Assembly: GCA_017428265.1 (NCBI GenBank)
Contig: JAFRRD010000013.1
Location: forward strand, 1 to 58,372
Origin: Lachnospiraceae bacterium
GTDB taxonomy: Bacteria; Bacillota; Clostridia; Lachnospirales; Lachnospiraceae
Direction: 5' to 3'
DNA: 58,372 bases
This document shows, one piece after another, positions 58,204-58,372 of the stretch. Under the pieces are notes generated by a model that searched no databases, was not told the DNA's origin, and saw only the letters and a list, made by a program, of their open reading frames with translations. The position numbers were made by a program, and so were the translations under genes. Position 1 is the stretch's first letter; each line of letters begins with the position of its first letter.

Positions 58204-58372
58204 TACAAACATCTTAGCATAGAAGAACGGAGTTGTATACGTAAATATTACGTGGATGGGCTGAGTTATAGAGAAATAGCCCGGTTGATTGGAAGAAATG
58301 TAAGCACCGTGTCCCGTGAAATACGAAGGAATTGTACACATATGTACGATATTCCAACGTATTATCCTCATA
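58198..58372 (+). CDS. IS30-family transposase, N-terminal fragment cut by window end
   Basis: 58 codons are visible. MNYKHLSIEERSCIRKYY followed by GLSYREIARLIGRNVSTVSR is the helix-turn-helix start of IS30 transposases, which bind the inverted repeats. The DDE catalytic domain lies outside the window. AAAGGAG is seven bases upstream of the ATG. Codon use is AT-rich, unlike all neighbours, which agrees with recent acquisition. Confidence 0.9.
   Translation, partial: MNYKHLSIEERSCIRKYYVDGLSYREIARLIGRNVSTVSREIRRNCTHMYDIPTYYPH

Larger units (their letters stand above)
58089..58372 (+). mobile_element. IS30-family insertion sequence, left part only
   Basis: From about 58089 the sequence becomes markedly AT-rich. 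It contains an IS30 transposase start and a hairpin guarding it. The right end and its inverted repeat lie beyond the window. The exact left end is uncertain and probably falls between 58089 and 58125. Confidence 0.75.

Overview
The window reads as chromosome from a GC-rich anaerobic Firmicute, most likely a clostridial (Lachnospiraceae/Oscillospirales-like) gut or sediment organism. This is inferred from AGGAGG-type ribosome binding sites, lipoproteins with clostridial signal peptides (MKKLLALLL..AACG) and Thr/Pro/Glu linkers, a transketolase split into two genes, a glycine riboswitch on an amino acid symporter, and many solute transporters serving small catabolic operons. No rRNA, tRNA, CRISPR array or phage genes were seen. 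One IS30-type transposase is cut off by the right edge.

Layout. 1-1.0 kb: a Na+:amino acid symporter (partial) behind a glycine riboswitch. 1.1-4.1 kb: a small membrane-anchored protein, then ddl and a lipoprotein. 4.2-8.8 kb: an ABC-2-type exporter operon with an unusual large anchored protein. 9.3-11.6 kb: a TSUP exporter and a ClC channel sharing interlocked divergent promoters. 11.6-18.3 kb: a soluble fumarate-reductase-like flavoprotein facing a four-gene acetoin/2-oxoacid dehydrogenase complex. 18.3-26.3 kb: one operon for a split transketolase, a TAXI-TRAP transporter, an M20 hydrolase, a short-chain dehydrogenase and an AEC permease.

26.4-40.2 kb is the most unusual part. A two-gene module appears three times. 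It consists of a double-[4Fe-4S] ferredoxin with an unrecognised C-terminal domain, followed at once by a 211-213 residue protein starting MSHxLHR and carrying conserved MCGH and PCxCG motifs. The copies surround a LysR gene and a complete tripartite tricarboxylate transporter (TctCAB). Next to them lie a PdxA-type dehydrogenase, a class III CoA-transferase, a biotin-type carboxyltransferase subunit and a second LysR gene. The likely theme is import of an unknown carboxylate, activation to a CoA thioester and a redox step that uses the ferredoxin module. The module's chemistry is unknown to me, and it is the best candidate for an undescribed system here.

40.2-57.3 kb: a small ORF, RidA, a lipoprotein built of four tandem repeats, a SorC regulator, another lipoprotein, and a long sugar or polyol operon. 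That operon runs ABC ATPase, class I aldolase, MDR dehydrogenase, GGDG kinase-like protein, two permeases, binding protein, TIM-barrel isomerase, ADP-ribosylglycohydrolase, MFS, iron-type alcohol dehydrogenase. 57.5-58.4 kb: a CsoR-family metal sensor with a His-rich tail, then the IS30 transposase.

Starts were chosen from visible Shine-Dalgarno sequences and family N-termini. All promoters, operators and terminators were read by eye. Substrate assignments for the catabolic operons are inference.
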